DNA from: Pseudoalteromonas arabiensis
GTDB lineage: Bacteria > Pseudomonadota > Gammaproteobacteria > Enterobacterales > Alteromonadaceae
Length of the DNA stretch: 64,000 nucleotides
Direction of reading: 5' to 3'
Assembly: GCF_001550155.1 (NCBI RefSeq)
Contig: NZ_LRUF01000024.1
Location: 224,648-288,647, forward strand
Shown here: positions 7,056 to 15,374 of the stretch, one piece after another
Layout: each line of letters starts with the position of its first letter
How positions within the stretch are numbered: the first letter of the stretch is position 1
Notes under the pieces: generated by a model
What the model saw: only the letters and a program-made list of their open reading frames with translations
The model's database searches: none
What the model was told of the DNA's origin: nothing
Program-made: the position numbers and the translations under genes

Positions 7056-7784
7056 TTATGCGAAGTGTTTCTCTAAATCATCAGAGCCACCAATGTGCTC
7101 TCCACCGATAAATACTTGTGGTACCGTTTCGCGGCCAGACATTGCTTTTAAGCTGGTAAGTGAAGCGTCTCTTCCTAAAATAATTTCTTCATACACATAA
7201 CCTTTACTTTCTAACAATGCTTTTGCCTTTGTGCAATATGGGCAGTTAGGCTTGGTAAAAAGACTAACAGGTTTTGGTTTTACTTGCGCTGGGTTAATGT
7301 ACTCAAGCATGGTATCAGCATCAGAGACTTCAAATGGGTCACCTGGCTTTTGTGGCTCAATAAACATTTTTTCGATAACGCCGTCTTTTACTAACATAGA
7401 ATACCGCCAGCTACGTTTGCCAAAGCCTAAGTCATTTTTATCGACTAGCATGCCCATGCCATCGGTGAATTCGCCGTTACCATCGGGTAGTAGCGTGATA
7501 TTTTGCGCTTCTTGATTTTGTGCCCATGCGTTCATAACAAAAGTATCGTTAACCGAAATACAAACGATGTCATCGACACCATTTTGCTTAAATACCGGCG
7601 CAAGTTCGTTATAACGTGGTAAGTGTGTTGATGAACAAGTTGGTGTAAATGCGCCAGGTAATGCAAACAGTACAACAGTTTTACCTTTGAAAATATCATC
7701 ACTGGTTAGTGATTGCCATTGTTCATCAATGCGTGTTGCGAATGTAACGTTAGGGACTTTTTGACCTTCAATATTGTTTAACAT
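7056..7784 (-). CDS. Peroxiredoxin 5-glutaredoxin hybrid (glutathione-dependent peroxidase)
   Basis: A 242-aa two-domain enzyme. Residues 1-165 are a Prx5-type peroxiredoxin with the peroxidatic Cys at about 50 in PGAFTPTCSSTHLP. Residues 170-242 are a glutaredoxin with the CPYC active site at 181-184 and the TVPQVFIGG glutathione-site motif. Such hybrids reduce H2O2 and alkyl hydroperoxides using glutathione, the Grx domain recycling the Prx domain. The gene is divergent from oxyR with a shared 114-bp control region holding an OxyR-type box, so peroxide-induced expression is likely. The domain order matches the known Haemophilus hybrid. Confidence 0.92.
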   Translation of the reverse strand: MLNNIEGQKVPNVTFATRIDEQWQSLTSDDIFKGKTVVLFALPGAFTPTCSSTHLPRYNELAPVFKQNGVDDIVCISVNDTFVMNAWAQNQEAQNITLLPDGNGEFTDGMGMLVDKNDLGFGKRSWRYSMLVKDGVIEKMFIEPQKPGDPFEVSDADTMLEYINPAQVKPKPVSLFTKPNCPYCTKAKALLESKGYVYEEIILGRDASLTSLKAMSGRETVPQVFIGGEHIGGSDDLEKHFA

Positions 7785-7865
7785 AGTTTAATTCCTCTTG
7801 ATTAGTTGAGTGTTATTATGGGGTTATACAGGTAATAGTTCCAATCGTTTGTTTTTATTACTATG

Positions 7866-7880
7866 ATAGTTAAAAGCTAT
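7866..7880. promoter_or_regulatory. OxyR-type binding element
   Basis: ATAGTTAAAAGCTAT fits the OxyR half-element ATAG-N7-CTAT exactly. It lies 19 bp before the oxyR start and 82 bp before the divergent peroxiredoxin-glutaredoxin start. A weaker relative, ATAGTTCCAATCGTT, is at 7835-7849. The spacing between the two is not the textbook tandem spacing, so only this element is called with confidence. Expected role: autoregulation of oxyR and activation of the peroxidase. Confidence 0.6.
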
Positions 7881-7898
7881 TGATTGTTGGTGAGTACT

Positions 7899-8798
7899 AT
7901 GAACTTAAAAGACTTGGAATATGTAAAAGCGGTGGCTCAGTTTAAGCACTTTCGAAAGGCTGCTGATGCCTGTTATGTGAGCCAACCAACCTTGAGTGGT
8001 CAAGTTAAAAAGCTTGAACAAGAGCTTGGGGTAACTATTTTTGATCGCTCCACTAAACAAGTGACAGTGACTGTACAAGGTCAACGGTTACTTGAACAAA
8101 TTAACGCAATCCTTGAGCAAACCCAAGTATTAAAGGAAATTGCCGCAAGCTCGCATGATCCCCTTAAAGGTAAAATAAACGTAGGTATTATTCCCACTAT
8201 TGCACCTTACTTATTGCCAACCTTGCTCACATCAATGAAGCAAGCCTTTAACGAAACTCATTTTTCATTTATTGAAATGCAAACCGCGCAAACACTTATC
8301 GCCCTTGATAACGGAGAAATCGATATTGCAATTGTCGCTGATGTGCCAGACCTCGCTAATTACCATGTATCAGCATTATACAAAGAAGACTTTTTAGTGG
8401 CTGTATCTGAGCAGCATGCATTAGCTAATAAAGAGAAAGTTGCACTTACTCAGCTAAGTGATTGTGACTTACTTATGTTAAACGAAGGGCATTGCTTTAA
8501 AGAACAAGCCGAGCAATTTTGCTTTTCGGCAGGGGTTGAAGTCTCAAACCAATACAAGGGCAATAGTATCGAAACCCTACTTGCTTTGGTCGCGATGGAT
8601 GATGGTATTACATTTGTTCCCAAACTTGCTTGCACAACACGAGAGGGAATTAATTATGTGGCCATAACACCTAATCAACAACGGCAAGTTGTTATTGCAA
8701 CCCGTAAGCATTACCCACATATTGCGGGAGTAGAGCAATTAGCCGCTTGGCTAAATGCTCATAAAGGGTTACAGCAACATTTACTCGCCAGCAGCTAA
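7899..8798 (+). CDS. oxyR: OxyR hydrogen-peroxide sensor (LysR family)
   Basis: A 299-aa LysR-type regulator. The N-terminal helix-turn-helix (HFRKAADACYVSQPTLSGQV) is followed by a substrate-like domain. Two Cys sit at residues 199 and 208 in NEGHCFKEQAEQFCF, the exact positions that form the redox disulfide in E. coli OxyR. The ATG at 7899 gives MNLKDLEYV, the normal OxyR start. An upstream TTG would add five residues and is less likely. It is divergent from the Prx-Grx hybrid, a typical OxyR target. Its 3' end overlaps that of flgT by 18 bp. Confidence 0.93.
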   Translation: MNLKDLEYVKAVAQFKHFRKAADACYVSQPTLSGQVKKLEQELGVTIFDRSTKQVTVTVQGQRLLEQINAILEQTQVLKEIAASSHDPLKGKINVGIIPTIAPYLLPTLLTSMKQAFNETHFSFIEMQTAQTLIALDNGEIDIAIVADVPDLANYHVSALYKEDFLVAVSEQHALANKEKVALTQLSDCDLLMLNEGHCFKEQAEQFCFSAGVEVSNQYKGNSIETLLALVAMDDGITFVPKLACTTREGINYVAITPNQQRQVVIATRKHYPHIAGVEQLAAWLNAHKGLQQHLLASS

Positions 8799-9971
8799 TT
8801 CAACAATATCGTTTATTTGAATGTTAGGTAATGGCTGCTCATCAATACTCATGGCAACAGCCGACTGCTGATAGAGTTGGGTAATTTTCACTTGATTAAG
8901 GGTGGTGATCTTATGTGGCAGTTTATTACCTTGCGCATCTGTCATGTAGTTGTGATGAGCAATATTTAATAACTCCCCTTGCTGTAAACCATGCGCTTTA
9001 CCTAGGTTGATTATTAATTTGCCATTTTCAATATGCAAAATTTTGCCTTGTGTAGGTAAACAAGCCATAGCTGCTTGCAAGTCATAAGTGAGGGTTTGGT
9101 TTACCTCACTGATGGCTTGACCATAATCGGTTTCCCAAAAGCGGTCGCTATACACATCAATGATGTCGGTTTTTTTGTATGGCCAAATTCCCTCAGTTTG
9201 GTAACTTTTCTGCCATAGCTTTTCGTAAGTGGTGCCATCAAATAAAACATAATCGGCTTTGTAAGCACGCTTAAAGCTATCATCTTGCCAAAATGCATAA
9301 TCGTTATTGAGTTTACGGTTTACCGATAAATCGCGGATACGACTGAGTAATACATATTGTGAGTTACTACGACTGGTTATCTCTTCGAGTAATGCATCGC
9401 TGTAGTCATACTGTTGGGTGAAAAAATGATCCACGCGCAACGGCACATTGTAATAGGCTGTCGGTTTTGCGGCCATTTGCGTATTACTCAAGCGAGTATA
9501 AAGCTGTTCACTAATGGCTTTATTGACGTCAAAAATTTGGCCCATTCTCGCTTGCTCTCTGTTGGCCAACTGACTTTGTGTTATTGCGATGAATTTAGCA
9601 TACTTATTTGCAGGGCATTCTTCAGCTTCTGGAAAAATATCTAAGCGAAGTGTAATTGCATAGGTATCGTTATGACGATCTTCGCTAATAAGCTCTATTT
9701 TTTGGATCTCACCATGGCTACTAATTTTAAGCTGATCTTGCGTCAAAACTCCGTCTACCAGGGTTTGTACAGAGCTAACACGCGCCCCAGAAAACACTAA
9801 TGCTTGGGTTATCGCATCTTTCATTGCGGCAGATTTGGCCTGACTTGTATCACCATCTTTAATCGCTGCATGGCCTGTAGATTCAAACCATTGAGCTAAA
9901 CTATTGTTAGAAAAAACAAGAGTAAAGGCCAGCCCCATGCTGTATAAACTCGTTTTTAATAGACACTTCAT
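8781..9971 (-). CDS. flgT: Flagellar H-ring protein FlgT
   Basis: A 396-aa secreted protein with a signal peptide (MKCLLKTSLYSMGLAF... cut after SLA). Its N-terminal FlgT-like domain is WFESTGHAAI...DAITQALVFSGARV; middle and C-terminal domains follow. In Vibrio, FlgT builds the H ring around the basal body and supports assembly of the stator-holding T ring for sodium-driven motors. The ATG at 9971 is used; an upstream in-frame GTG at 9989 would add MSLGIC before the signal peptide. It is divergent from flgP with a -24/-12 element 42 bp upstream. Its end overlaps oxyR tail to tail. Confidence 0.88.
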   Translation of the reverse strand: MKCLLKTSLYSMGLAFTLVFSNNSLAQWFESTGHAAIKDGDTSQAKSAAMKDAITQALVFSGARVSSVQTLVDGVLTQDQLKISSHGEIQKIELISEDRHNDTYAITLRLDIFPEAEECPANKYAKFIAITQSQLANREQARMGQIFDVNKAISEQLYTRLSNTQMAAKPTAYYNVPLRVDHFFTQQYDYSDALLEEITSRSNSQYVLLSRIRDLSVNRKLNNDYAFWQDDSFKRAYKADYVLFDGTTYEKLWQKSYQTEGIWPYKKTDIIDVYSDRFWETDYGQAISEVNQTLTYDLQAAMACLPTQGKILHIENGKLIINLGKAHGLQQGELLNIAHHNYMTDAQGNKLPHKITTLNQVKITQLYQQSAVAMSIDEQPLPNIQINDIVELAAGE

Positions 9972-10012
9972 GCAAATACCTAGCGACACTGTTCATTGAT
10001 ACCAAGTACTGA

Positions 10013-10026
10013 GCAAGTAATGTACC
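10013..10026 (-). promoter_or_regulatory. sigma-54 type -24/-12 promoter for flgT
   Basis: On the minus strand GG (10026-10025) and GC (10014-10013) are separated by 10 bases (CTGGTACATTACTTGCTC). It lies 42 bp before the flgT ATG. Only 5 bp separate it from the opposing flgP element, so both RNA polymerases would bind almost back to back. Confidence 0.5.
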
Positions 10027-10031
10027 AGATT

Positions 10032-10045
10032 GGCACTAAACGTGC
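10032..10045 (+). promoter_or_regulatory. sigma-54 type -24/-12 promoter for flgP
   Basis: TTGGCACTAAACGTGCAT has GG at 10032-10033 and GC at 10044-10045 with the required 10-base spacing. The TGGCAC core is the consensus -24 box. The flgP ATG is 37 bp downstream. Confidence 0.72.
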
Positions 10046-10082
10046 ATATTTGTAGAAAATGAGTTTTTAACGGAAACAAGTT

Positions 10083-10541
10083 ATGCGAGCAATGTTAGTT
10101 TGTGGCCTAGCAGCCTGTATTGCACTAAGTGGTTGCAGTAGTATTTTTGATAAACACGTCGAGTACACTTATATCGAGCCTGATGACTACCCGATTTTAA
10201 AAGCTGTTGGTTATGCACCCATTAGTGCTCAACCAAGTGATAACAAATCACAACGAACTTTACTTGCGATTAAAGCCTCAAAACTTGAAGCATATCGTGA
10301 GTTAGCTGAACAGGTTTATGGGCAAAAGATTTCCGCAGGGACGACGGTACAAAACAGCATTGCACATAACGATCAGCTACAAAGCAAAGTGCAGGGTGTT
10401 ATCAAAGGTGCTCAGGTCATTAAAACGTATGCGGTGGGCGACACTTACGCCACGGAGTTACAACTGGACATGAAACGAGTACATGACTTATATATTGGTG
10501 AAATTAAACCGCGTGAAGTAAAAAAAGTGACTTATTATTAA
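10083..10541 (+). CDS. flgP: Flagellar outer-membrane lipoprotein FlgP
   Basis: A 152-aa lipoprotein of the LPP20 type, with a signal peptide ending in lipobox LSGCSS. The central AIKASKLEAYRELAEQVYGQ and TVQNSIAHNDQLQSKVQGVIKGA segments match FlgP. In Vibrio and Campylobacter, FlgP is needed for the outer-membrane-associated disks or H ring of the flagellar motor. It is divergent from flgT, so the H-ring genes share one control region. The third usual partner, flgO, is 7 kb away at the left end of the window. Confidence 0.88.
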   Translation: MRAMLVCGLAACIALSGCSSIFDKHVEYTYIEPDDYPILKAVGYAPISAQPSDNKSQRTLLAIKASKLEAYRELAEQVYGQKISAGTTVQNSIAHNDQLQSKVQGVIKGAQVIKTYAVGDTYATELQLDMKRVHDLYIGEIKPREVKKVTYY

Positions 10542-10661
10542 GTACTAAATTCTCATAGTTGCAGCTTGGGTGCTATGCTTTTAAGACTGTTAGTTTTAAC
10601 AAAAGCATAATGGCATTAACATATCATTTTAACCAAGCTTTTCTCCTTTTAGGAATTGTCT

Positions 10662-11369
10662 ATGCTGTTTAGAGCATATGCGATTGCCTTAAATCAAACT
10701 TGGCGAACTCATGCCTGCTGGTTAACCGTTGTCATTATTCTATGTTTAAGTCACTCTGCAATAGCTGATCGCTTAGTTATTGAATTTACCACTTTTATTC
10801 AACAGATGCAGCAGCGTTTCGGTGCCAATAGGGTCACTGTTGCAAGGCAGTGGCAAGGGATGTTACAGCAGGCTTCTAATTTACCCGAACAACAACAGGT
10901 ACTTGTTGTTAACGAGTTTTTTGCCCGTAGTCTGCGTTATCAAACTGATATTCAATTATGGAAGCAAGAAGACTATTGGGCGACCCCTCTTGAAACGCTT
11001 GGAAAAGGGCTAGGTGATTGTGAAGATTACGCAATTGCCAAGTATATAAGCCTAAGAGCACTTGGAGTGAGTGACGATAAATTACGGCTTATCTATGTAA
11101 AAGCTCAACTAGCTGGTACGCGAAAAACACAAGCGCACATGGTGCTTGGCTACTTTACACACCCGAATGCACAACCACTTATTTTAGACAGTTTAATTGT
11201 TAAGGTACTGCCTGCTGCTAAGCGGACCGATCTTAGCCCTGTTTTTAGCTTTAACAGCAAAGGCTTGTGGGCCAATAATTCAACAAAGAGTGTGGCCGAT
11301 CCGACTGCTAGGCTATCACGGTGGCGTCATATATTAGAGCAATCACGCAAAGAAGGAGTGCGATGGTGA
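10662..11369 (+). CDS. lapG: Periplasmic adhesin protease LapG
   Basis: A 235-aa bacterial transglutaminase-like cysteine protease. A signal/membrane segment (residues ~20-36, CWLTVVIILCLSHSAIA) precedes the catalytic domain. The triad is visible as Cys120 in LGDCEDYA, His159 in QAHMVLGY and Asp176 in LILDS; the acidic DCED motif also contributes to Ca2+ binding in known LapG. LapG cuts the retention module of Lap-type adhesins at a TAAG-type site when c-di-GMP is low; such a site is present in the giant adhesin of this window. ATG 10662 has an AGGA site 8 bp upstream. The stop overlaps the lapD start. Confidence 0.92.
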   Translation: MLFRAYAIALNQTWRTHACWLTVVIILCLSHSAIADRLVIEFTTFIQQMQQRFGANRVTVARQWQGMLQQASNLPEQQQVLVVNEFFARSLRYQTDIQLWKQEDYWATPLETLGKGLGDCEDYAIAKYISLRALGVSDDKLRLIYVKAQLAGTRKTQAHMVLGYFTHPNAQPLILDSLIVKVLPAAKRTDLSPVFSFNSKGLWANNSTKSVADPTARLSRWRHILEQSRKEGVRW

Positions 11370-13330
11370 AGGTATTTAATTTATTCAGACTCAAACGAAA
11401 TAAAACCATTACCTTAAAGCAAGAGCTATGGATTGCTATTTTGCTACTAATCATTATTGGTTTTGTGAGTAGTTTATTGATCAGTACTAATTCTGCAAAA
11501 GAGTACTTTACGACTGAGTTGCGAATGAAAAATATAGATAATGCTAACTCACTCGCCTTGATGTTGAGTCAAATGAGTAAAGACCCTGTTGAAATAGAGC
11601 TTTTAGTCTCTGCCTCATTTGATACTGGTTATTACCATCGAATTGAGCTACAAGACCCACATGGTAAAACAATAATTAAACGCCTTTATACGGGTGAGCT
11701 TACTTTAAACGCACCGAGTTGGTTTAGGCATTTTTATAAGTTAGAGGTTACGCCGGGCGTTGCTCAAGTGAGTGATGGCTGGCAACAATTTGGTACCTTG
11801 TATGTTGAAAGCCATAGCCAGTATACGCAAGATGCACTGTGGCAAAGTGCTGTCCATTTATTCTTTAGCTTTTTAGTTGTTGCAGTGGCGGCTTGTATTG
11901 CAGGGGCTTATTTTCTATCTAAAATTCTGAGTCCACTCAATGATGTAATGAAACAAGCGGTGGCATTAAGTGAAAAACGCTTTATAAAGTCAAAAGTACC
12001 GCGCACCTATGAGTTTGCTAAGCTTGTGTCATCAATGAATTTGTTGTCGACACGTTTTAATCGCATTACTAAAGAAGATAATCGTCGCTTAGAAGAAATT
12101 CGTTTTAAAAGTCAACACGATGACTTAACAGGCCTTGCTAATCGAGAGTACTTTAATGCAACTCTTGATACCTTTTTAGAAAACTCACAAGGGCATGGGG
12201 GGCTCTTTTTATTCAGAGTGATAAATTTGGATGCATTAACAGAAGAAGTTGGCCGCGTTGAAATGGTGGACTTTTTACGTCGTTTTTCAGAATCATTAGT
12301 CTCTTTTTTAGAATCGAATGAAGATAGCTTTAGGCAAAGCCAAATTGCACGTATGTCCCATGTCGATTTTTTAGTGTTATTTAGCGATGTGAGTAATCTC
12401 GCAGCCTTGAGCGAGCAGATTTTAAAGTCTCATGAGCAACTTGTTGCAGAGCATAAATCAGTAGCGCTTGCGGTATCACACAGTTGTACACACATTGAAG
12501 TTGATGACACCCGTGCCACGCTTTTAAAACGAGTCGATCAGTGCTTGAAGGTTGCCGTAGCAAAACCGGGTTGCAGTGTTTATGTAGATGAAAAACAACA
12601 AACGCAAGACAATCATAATGATATTGATACTTGGCGAGAAAGATTAGAATTTGCGCTGAAAGAAAATCAATTAGAAATCGCGTTATTCCCCGTAACAACC
12701 TTTGATGAGCGCTTAATACAGCAGCAAATTTCTTTAAGTGTATTAATTGAAGGTGAAAAATATCGCTTTGGCTTTTACTTCCAATGGGCGCAGCGTTTGC
12801 ATTTATTAGCTCGCCTTGATTGGAGTTTAATGAAACTAATGATTAACGAGTATGGCCAGATTCAAGGGGATACGCTTTTAGGAATGGAAGTTTCAGCTGA
12901 AACTTTACAAGATGATATGGCGGTGGCGTCCATTTTAACAGGGTTATCTGCGTATCCTGCACTTGCTAAGCGTATATGCTTTGAGGTGCGAGCAAATTTC
13001 GCAATTAAAGAGTTTGCCTTGTTTCGAAGCTTTTGTTCACAAGTTCATAGTATAGGCGCTAAAGTCGCGCTTAAGCGTGTGGGGGCTGAGTTTACTAAAT
13101 TAAATAAAATCCAAGAGCTTGGCTTAGAGTTAATAAAAATAGACAGTGTTTATTGCCATAACATAAGCTTTAATGAAGATAACCAAAGTTTTCTTCGCGG
13201 TGTGTGTTCACTTGCGCACTCTTTAGGCATTAAAGTGGTGGCAGAAGGGGTTAAAAGCCCAAGTGATCAAACGATACTGAAGGGGTTAGGTTTTGATGGG
13301 CTTGTGGCGGTTGAAGGTAAAAAAGATTAG
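11363..13330 (+). CDS. lapD: c-di-GMP receptor LapD (degenerate GGDEF-EAL)
   Basis: A 655-aa inner-membrane protein. TM1 is at about 22-41, followed by a periplasmic LapD/MoxY-type domain (42-160), TM2 (165-186), a HAMP linker, a GGDEF-like domain (250-410) and an EAL-like domain (425-655). The GGDEF signature is replaced by SHVDF (332-336) and the EAL signature by V-L-I, so it should be a receptor and not an enzyme. With c-di-GMP bound, LapD holds LapG and stops adhesin release. The ATG at 11363 overlaps the lapG stop by 7 bp and has AGGAG upstream, indicating coupled translation. It ends 4 bp inside the convergent regulator gene. Confidence 0.92.
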   Translation: MVKVFNLFRLKRNKTITLKQELWIAILLLIIIGFVSSLLISTNSAKEYFTTELRMKNIDNANSLALMLSQMSKDPVEIELLVSASFDTGYYHRIELQDPHGKTIIKRLYTGELTLNAPSWFRHFYKLEVTPGVAQVSDGWQQFGTLYVESHSQYTQDALWQSAVHLFFSFLVVAVAACIAGAYFLSKILSPLNDVMKQAVALSEKRFIKSKVPRTYEFAKLVSSMNLLSTRFNRITKEDNRRLEEIRFKSQHDDLTGLANREYFNATLDTFLENSQGHGGLFLFRVINLDALTEEVGRVEMVDFLRRFSESLVSFLESNEDSFRQSQIARMSHVDFLVLFSDVSNLAALSEQILKSHEQLVAEHKSVALAVSHSCTHIEVDDTRATLLKRVDQCLKVAVAKPGCSVYVDEKQQTQDNHNDIDTWRERLEFALKENQLEIALFPVTTFDERLIQQQISLSVLIEGEKYRFGFYFQWAQRLHLLARLDWSLMKLMINEYGQIQGDTLLGMEVSAETLQDDMAVASILTGLSAYPALAKRICFEVRANFAIKEFALFRSFCSQVHSIGAKVALKRVGAEFTKLNKIQELGLELIKIDSVYCHNISFNEDNQSFLRGVCSLAHSLGIKVVAEGVKSPSDQTILKGLGFDGLVAVEGKKD

Positions 13331-13914
13331 TGACCTTTAACCGCTAACATTAACTGCATGCGGTCCCGCACATGCAGTTTATTGAAAATAGAACTCATAT
13401 GTTCTTTTACGGTGCGTTCTGTGATATTTAACTTTTGTGCGACCTGCTTATTTGTTGCACCCGTGACAACTTCATCAACGACTTGTTTTTCTCGATTTGT
13501 TAGGCATGTTAAATCGCAATTGTGTTGGTAGTGAATTTGCTGATTAGATAGCACCCCAACTAAGTTTGATAACAGTTGCCCAGGTAGCCAAATACCTCCT
13601 TTACTCACTGTTTCAGCAACTTGCTCAATAATTGCTTTACTGGCATAGGCTTCGATATAGCCACGAGCACCGCACTCTAAGGCTTTACACAGCTGAGAAA
13701 TGTTAAGCTCTGTTGTCATCACTATTACAGGAATTCTTTGCTCAGTGAGTTTCGATAGAATATTGAGCCAATCAGGTGTCTCTGCAAGTAGCCAAATTAG
13801 GCTATCAGCCATTAACCGTTTAGGCACTGATGTTTGTACGCTACAGTCAGCAAATGCAGATTGCCAATGTGGAGATACAAGTTCATCTTGTGTGATAAAA
13901 ACACTTCTGCGCAT
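13327..13914 (-). CDS. LuxR-type regulator with a degenerate receiver domain
   Basis: A 195-aa regulator. Residues 1-120 have receiver-domain spacing, but the phosphorylation Asp is missing: the expected strand reads SLIWLLAETPDW, with Ala in place of Asp. The conserved Lys near residue 105 also appears lost (YIEAYASKA). Residues 135-195 are a LuxR HTH (LTNREKQVVDEVVTGATNKQVAQ, then ERTVKEHMSSIFNKL). It is the last gene of the secretion operon (lapE-B-C order), 38 bp after lapC, so it probably tunes adhesin or matrix expression. It cannot be a classical phospho-regulator; it may be constitutive or sense a small molecule, as proposed for CsgD/VpsT-like proteins. Confidence 0.8.
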   Translation of the reverse strand: MRRSVFITQDELVSPHWQSAFADCSVQTSVPKRLMADSLIWLLAETPDWLNILSKLTEQRIPVIVMTTELNISQLCKALECGARGYIEAYASKAIIEQVAETVSKGGIWLPGQLLSNLVGVLSNQQIHYQHNCDLTCLTNREKQVVDEVVTGATNKQVAQKLNITERTVKEHMSSIFNKLHVRDRMQLMLAVKGH

Positions 13915-13952
13915 AGTTACTCCATTACACTGGCGTGAAGGGCATTCATAGT

Positions 13953-15374
13953 TTACCTCTCGGTCATGGCTAATGAGGTTGCTCTTAAAATGGGTTTAAA
14001 CAAATACTCAAGCACGGTTTTTTTTCCGGTAATAATATCGACCTGAGTTGTCATGCCTGGGATAATCGTTAGGTTGTCGGCAAAGTGGTTTCGGTTCGTT
14101 TTCAATTGCACTAAATAAAAAGTGTTATCTCTTTCATCGGTAATAGTATCAGCACTGATGTGGGTTACCTGAGCTTCAAGGCCGCCATAAATGGCAAAGT
14201 CATAAGCACTGAACTTGATCATAGCCTCTTGTCCTGGCTGCAAAAACGCAATATCTTTTGGTAAGATTTTCGCTTCAACAACGAGCTGGTCATCTAAGGG
14301 AATAATTTCCACAGCATCACTACCAGGTTGTAAAATGCCGCCAACTGTATTTACTAATAAGCGTTGAACGGTCCCATTGACGGGGGAGCGGATCTCCGTT
14401 TGCGTAACCTTATCTGCCAGCCCTGACTCTGTTTCTTTAATGGCATCAAGGCGAAGAAGTGCTTCTGAAAGCTCATTACTCCAACGGTTGATCATCGCAA
14501 GCTCTACTTCAGTCACTTTATTTTTTGCTTCGTTGATGGCAGATAGGCTTCGGTTTATTGCTGCTTTTGTTCGGTTTATCTCACCTGTGTGCTCTACAAC
14601 TTGGCGCTCCAAACGAATTATATCGATATCAGATACGGCACCTGAACGGAGTAATGGCCGTGTCACAGAAAGTTCTCTGTTCGCTAAACTGAGAGAGTTA
14701 GTGTGTTGTTGCAGTGCGGCTCTCGCTTCGGCATAGTCTTGGCGACGCTGCTCTAGTTGGCGCTTATGGATTGTAACTTGTTGTGTCAGCTCTTGATTAC
14801 TGCTCTCAAACATAGCCTGTTCGTGTGCAACGGCATCCGGCGCTTTTTCGATTAAGTCGGGAGTAAACTCAAGTGGCTTTTTTTTCGTGAGCGCTTTAAG
14901 TCGCTCAACTTTCGCTGTTAGAGATAAAATTTTTGCTTGGTTTTCTCTAAATGAAGAGATAAAGCGAGTTGGATCTATCTTCACCAATACATCACCCGCA
15001 TTGACGATTTGTCCTTCTCGAACAAAAATTTGCTCTATCATGCCACCGTCGTATGATTGTACAACTTGTAATTTATGAGAGGGGATCACTCTGCCTTCAC
15101 CCCGTGCAACTTCATCTAAATGGGCAAATGCTGACCAAACAAGTAAGGCGACGATAGTTAAGCAAATTAAATACAATAATACTCTGGCACTGGCTGGCTG
15201 TTGTTGCATTTTCTCCCATTGCGCGTCAACAACCCAATCTTGAGTATTCGGCGGTGATAACCAACGAGAAAACAAATATGAAAATATAGATGGACGCTTT
15301 GCTTTTTGCTTATCCATCGCTTTATTCAAACGTTCGAATGAGCGTTGTTCAATTGGTAAGTCTTTTTTACTCAT
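13953..15374 (-). CDS. lapC: Type I secretion membrane-fusion protein (HlyD/LapC family)
   Basis: A 473-aa periplasmic adaptor. A cytoplasmic N-terminus of ~65 residues is followed by one TM (VLLYLICLTIVALLVW). A split lipoyl domain follows (VVQSYDGGMIEQIFVREGQIV, later RSPVNGTVQRLLVNTVGG), with a long coiled-coil hairpin at about 145-320 between its halves and a beta-barrel C-terminus. It links the inner-membrane ABC exporter to the TolC-type channel. Its ATG overlaps the stop of the exporter gene by 4 bp (ATGA), so translation is coupled and the two are made in step. Confidence 0.92.
   Translation of the reverse strand: MSKKDLPIEQRSFERLNKAMDKQKAKRPSIFSYLFSRWLSPPNTQDWVVDAQWEKMQQQPASARVLLYLICLTIVALLVWSAFAHLDEVARGEGRVIPSHKLQVVQSYDGGMIEQIFVREGQIVNAGDVLVKIDPTRFISSFRENQAKILSLTAKVERLKALTKKKPLEFTPDLIEKAPDAVAHEQAMFESSNQELTQQVTIHKRQLEQRRQDYAEARAALQQHTNSLSLANRELSVTRPLLRSGAVSDIDIIRLERQVVEHTGEINRTKAAINRSLSAINEAKNKVTEVELAMINRWSNELSEALLRLDAIKETESGLADKVTQTEIRSPVNGTVQRLLVNTVGGILQPGSDAVEIIPLDDQLVVEAKILPKDIAFLQPGQEAMIKFSAYDFAIYGGLEAQVTHISADTITDERDNTFYLVQLKTNRNHFADNLTIIPGMTTQVDIITGKKTVLEYLFKPILRATSLAMTER

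Noticed and set aside
7835-7849. Second OxyR half-element making a classical tandem site
   Set aside because: The right half reads CGTT instead of CTAT, and the offset to the good element is 31 bp, not the usual 22.
12381-12698. Minus-strand open frame of 105 codons inside lapD
   Set aside because: It is wholly inside the well-supported lapD gene on the other strand and shows no protein features or ribosome site.
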